This document shows, piece by piece, positions 6,166 to 7,623 of a stretch of DNA of 7,623 bases. The stretch comes from an uncultured Bacilli bacterium. Lineage in GTDB: Bacteria; Bacillota_I; Bacilli_A; RF39; UBA660. A program made the translations under genes and the position numbers. Under the pieces are notes generated by a model, which made no database searches, was not told the DNA's origin, and was given only the letters and a program-made list of their open reading frames with translations. Position 1 is the first letter of the stretch, and the number at the start of each line of letters is the position of its first letter. Where the stretch lies: NCBI GenBank assembly GCA_944345045.1, contig CALVMI010000062.1, positions 1 through 7,623 on the forward strand, given 5' to 3'.

Positions 6166-7515
6166 ATGTTACAAATGACAGACAAAGAATTGAAAAAATT
6201 AAATACTATTAAGAAAATACTAGGAGGTGAATGTACCAAAAAAGAAGCTAGTGAAAGTTTAGGAATAACAACTAGGCAAATAAATCGTCTCATTTTAAAA
6301 TACAAAACTGATGGAGAAGATGCTTTTATACATAAAAACAGAGGAAGAGAAAGTAAAAAGAAAATATCAGAAAATACAAAAGAAGAAATAAAGAATCTTT
6401 ATATAACAGAATATTTTGATTATAATTTTACTCATTTTTATGAGGAAATCAGGGAAAAATACAAACTATCACGAAAAACCATTAGCTCTATTTTAAGTGA
6501 AGCAGATATTATTTCTCCTGAAGCCCAACATAAAACAGTTAAATTATATAATGCAAGTATTAAAAAAGCAATACGGCAAAAAGAAGCAACAGAAGAGCAA
6601 ATAATGATATATCAAAAAAGACAAGAAACAGAAAAGCAAAAACATATTAGACGTTCTTCTTTGTTATATAATTATGGACAAGAAGTACAAATGGATGCAG
6701 CATTTGCAATGTGGTATGGACAGAAAGTAAGAGCTCTTCATTTAGCAATTGATAAAGCAACTAAAAGAGTGTTATTTGGCTGGTTTGACATTCAAGAAAC
6801 TACTAGAGCATATTTTTCAATGCTTATGAATATTATTTTAAACAATGGTATTCCAAAGAAAATAAAAACAGATAAAAGAGGAACTTTTTCCATAAATAAT
6901 GTGAAAACAAAAAGCAATTTAAATACAACCCAATTTGGAAGAATTTGTGAAGAATTAGAAATACATCTTTCTTCAAGTAGTGATCCATTATTCAAGCCAA
7001 ATGTGGAAAGAGAAAATAAAACATTTAAAGGACGTTTGATAGCTGAATTAAGACATGAAAACATTACAGAAGATAATGATGCTAATGAATATTTAAACAA
7101 CGTATTTATACCTAAAATGAATGCAAAATTTGCCTATGAAATAAATTCAGAAAAGAATGATATGAGAGAAAATAATTATAGTTTAGAAGAATTAAATATC
7201 ATCATTTCAGAACAGTATGTCAGAAAAGTAGATAATTCTTCAGCAATTAAATACAAAGGAAACTATTATGTTCCAGTAGATATTGAAACAGGTGAAATTA
7301 TTAGTTTTCCAAGAAATACCTTATGTACCATAATTATAGCTTATGACTACACACTTTGGTGCAATATTGAAAATAATTTATATATTCTTACTGAAATCAA
7401 AGCACCTGACAAGAAGATTTATCAAAAGACAACAAAAACCATAGAAGAAATAAATCGTTCTAAAGCACATAAACCTGCTCCTGATCACCCATGGAAAAGG
7501 TATAAAAAAAACTAA
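6166..7515 (+). CDS. IS1202/ISNCY-type DDE transposase
   Basis: This 449-aa transposase cuts and joins the element ends. An N-terminal helix-turn-helix (about 22-47, CTKKEASESLGITTRQINRL) is followed by a YKTDGEDAFIHKNRGR linker and a second helical part containing NFTHFYEEI (87-95). The RNase H-like core has Asp177 (VQMDAAF), Asp236 (KTDKRGTF) and Glu281 (KPNVEREN), with the IS1202-type TQFGRICEELEI stretch between the last two. The C-terminus ends near DHPWKRY (440-446), a typical family tail. The length is normal and the frame is undamaged. The ATG at 6166 has a near-perfect AGGAGG site 7 nt upstream. The stop codon is inside the stem of the downstream hairpin. Activity is plausible because all catalytic residues and both ends are present. 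Confidence 0.92.
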   Translation: MLQMTDKELKKLNTIKKILGGECTKKEASESLGITTRQINRLILKYKTDGEDAFIHKNRGRESKKKISENTKEEIKNLYITEYFDYNFTHFYEEIREKYKLSRKTISSILSEADIISPEAQHKTVKLYNASIKKAIRQKEATEEQIMIYQKRQETEKQKHIRRSSLLYNYGQEVQMDAAFAMWYGQKVRALHLAIDKATKRVLFGWFDIQETTRAYFSMLMNIILNNGIPKKIKTDKRGTFSINNVKTKSNLNTTQFGRICEELEIHLSSSSDPLFKPNVERENKTFKGRLIAELRHENITEDNDANEYLNNVFIPKMNAKFAYEINSEKNDMRENNYSLEELNIIISEQYVRKVDNSSAIKYKGNYYVPVDIETGEIISFPRNTLCTIIIAYDYTLWCNIENNLYILTEIKAPDKKIYQKTTKTIEEINRSKAHKPAPDHPWKRYKKN

Positions 7516-7535
7516 CCTCAGAAGTTAGTTTTTTT
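7505..7535. terminator. Intrinsic terminator overlapping the transposase stop codon
   Basis: A 12-bp perfect stem (7505-7516 with 7524-7535), core ACTAAC/GTTAGT plus A-T pairs, encloses a 7-nt loop and has a T-run on the 3' side and an A-run on the 5' side. It works as a terminator shape in both directions. The TAA stop (7513-7515) is within the 5' arm. Confidence 0.75.
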
Positions 7536-7554
7536 AAGACATTTTTATTTACCA
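7534..7554 (-). repeat. IS end motif copy R2 (internal, inverted)
   Basis: Inner right copy in opposite orientation, reading TGGTAAATAAAAATGTCT then TAA on the minus strand. It differs from L2 by one base. It abuts the terminator stem, as L2 does on the left. Confidence 0.75.
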
Positions 7555-7562
7555 ACTACTCA

Positions 7563-7576
7563 GCAATAAATATTGC
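7563..7576. repeat. Small palindrome between the two right-end motif copies
   Basis: GCAATA-AA-TATTGC is a 6-bp inverted repeat with a 2-nt centre, between R2 and R1. No counterpart is seen on the left. It may be a protein-binding site or chance in A/T-rich DNA. Confidence 0.3.
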
Positions 7577-7586
7577 ATGTTAATTA

Positions 7587-7607
7587 TTGAGACATTTTCA
7601 TTTACCA
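7587..7607 (-). repeat. IS end motif copy R1 (right terminal inverted repeat)
   Basis: Outer right copy, reading TGGTAAATGAAAATGTCT then CAA on the minus strand, 53 bp outward from R2. It matches L1 at 19 of 21 positions. Confidence 0.75.
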
Positions 7608-7623
7608 ACTAAACAAAAATTTG

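Larger units (their letters stand above)
6030..7607 (+). mobile_element. IS1202/ISNCY-type insertion sequence, apparently complete
   Basis: About 1.58 kb bounded by 21-bp imperfect inverted repeats at 6030-6050 and 7587-7607 (19 of 21 match; both begin TGGTAA and end GTCTCAA). A single intact transposase gene fills the interior. Three further internal copies of the end motif are present, two left and one right. Hairpins flank the gene on both sides. The termini were set by the outer copies, which alone share the GTCTC ending while internal copies have GTCTT. I could not find a target-site duplication: the bases before 6030 and after 7607 do not match, and only 16 bases remain to the right. 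Family assignment comes from the transposase. Confidence 0.82.

Noticed and set aside
6792..7100. Minus-strand open frame of 102 codons inside the transposase gene
   Set aside because: It lies opposite the catalytic core of a well-supported transposase and has no recognisable motif.
6030..7607. CRISPR-like array from the repeated 21-bp motif
   Set aside because: Only five copies, in two orientations and at unequal spacing, flanking a transposase; they behave as IS end repeats.

Overview
The window is strongly A+T-rich and reads with the standard bacterial code: TGA is used as a stop several times and tryptophan is TGG. Shine-Dalgarno sites are strong (GAAAGGAG, AGGAGG type) and promoters look sigma-A-like. 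Together with a secretin-free Tad pilus locus and a TasA/CalY-like secreted protein, this points to a low-GC, single-membrane Bacillota (Bacilli-like, possibly an uncultured gut lineage). The lineage is inferred; no rRNA or other phylogenetic marker is present.

Minus strand, 5943 down to 1: an HD-domain phosphohydrolase-like gene (5446-5943) comes first. It is followed by a compact Tad/Flp-type IV pilus operon running right to left: Flp-like pilin (5166-5384), TadE-like pseudopilin (4805-5158), TadG-like pseudopilin (4435-4815), CpaE/TadZ-like ATPase (3677-4438), CpaF/TadA motor ATPase (2344-3672), TadB (1322-2323) and TadC (621-1322). The genes overlap or lie within about 20 nt of each other and most have their own ribosome binding site. 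A clear promoter sits just before the pilin. The products would form one machine: CpaF powers assembly on the TadB/TadC membrane platform, CpaE probably positions it, and the pilin and pseudopilins are the fibre or its initiating parts. No prepilin peptidase gene is visible here. After a 58-nt gap that may hold a separate promoter comes a partial gene (562 to beyond position 1) for a secreted or anchored protein with a TasA/CalY-like N-terminus.

Plus strand, about 6030-7607: an apparently intact insertion sequence of the IS1202/ISNCY type, with a 449-aa DDE transposase (6166-7515). Its ends are unusual. A 21-bp motif occurs five times, three direct copies on the left and two inverted copies on the right. 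The innermost left copy lies in the spacer and -10 of the likely transposase promoter. A 12-bp hairpin with T/A tails flanks the gene on each side. The element sits upstream of the HD gene promoter, which is intact.

Most noteworthy are the IS end architecture, a run of nine T in the promoter spacer of the pilin gene (possible slippage switch), and a cysteine pair in the small pilin.
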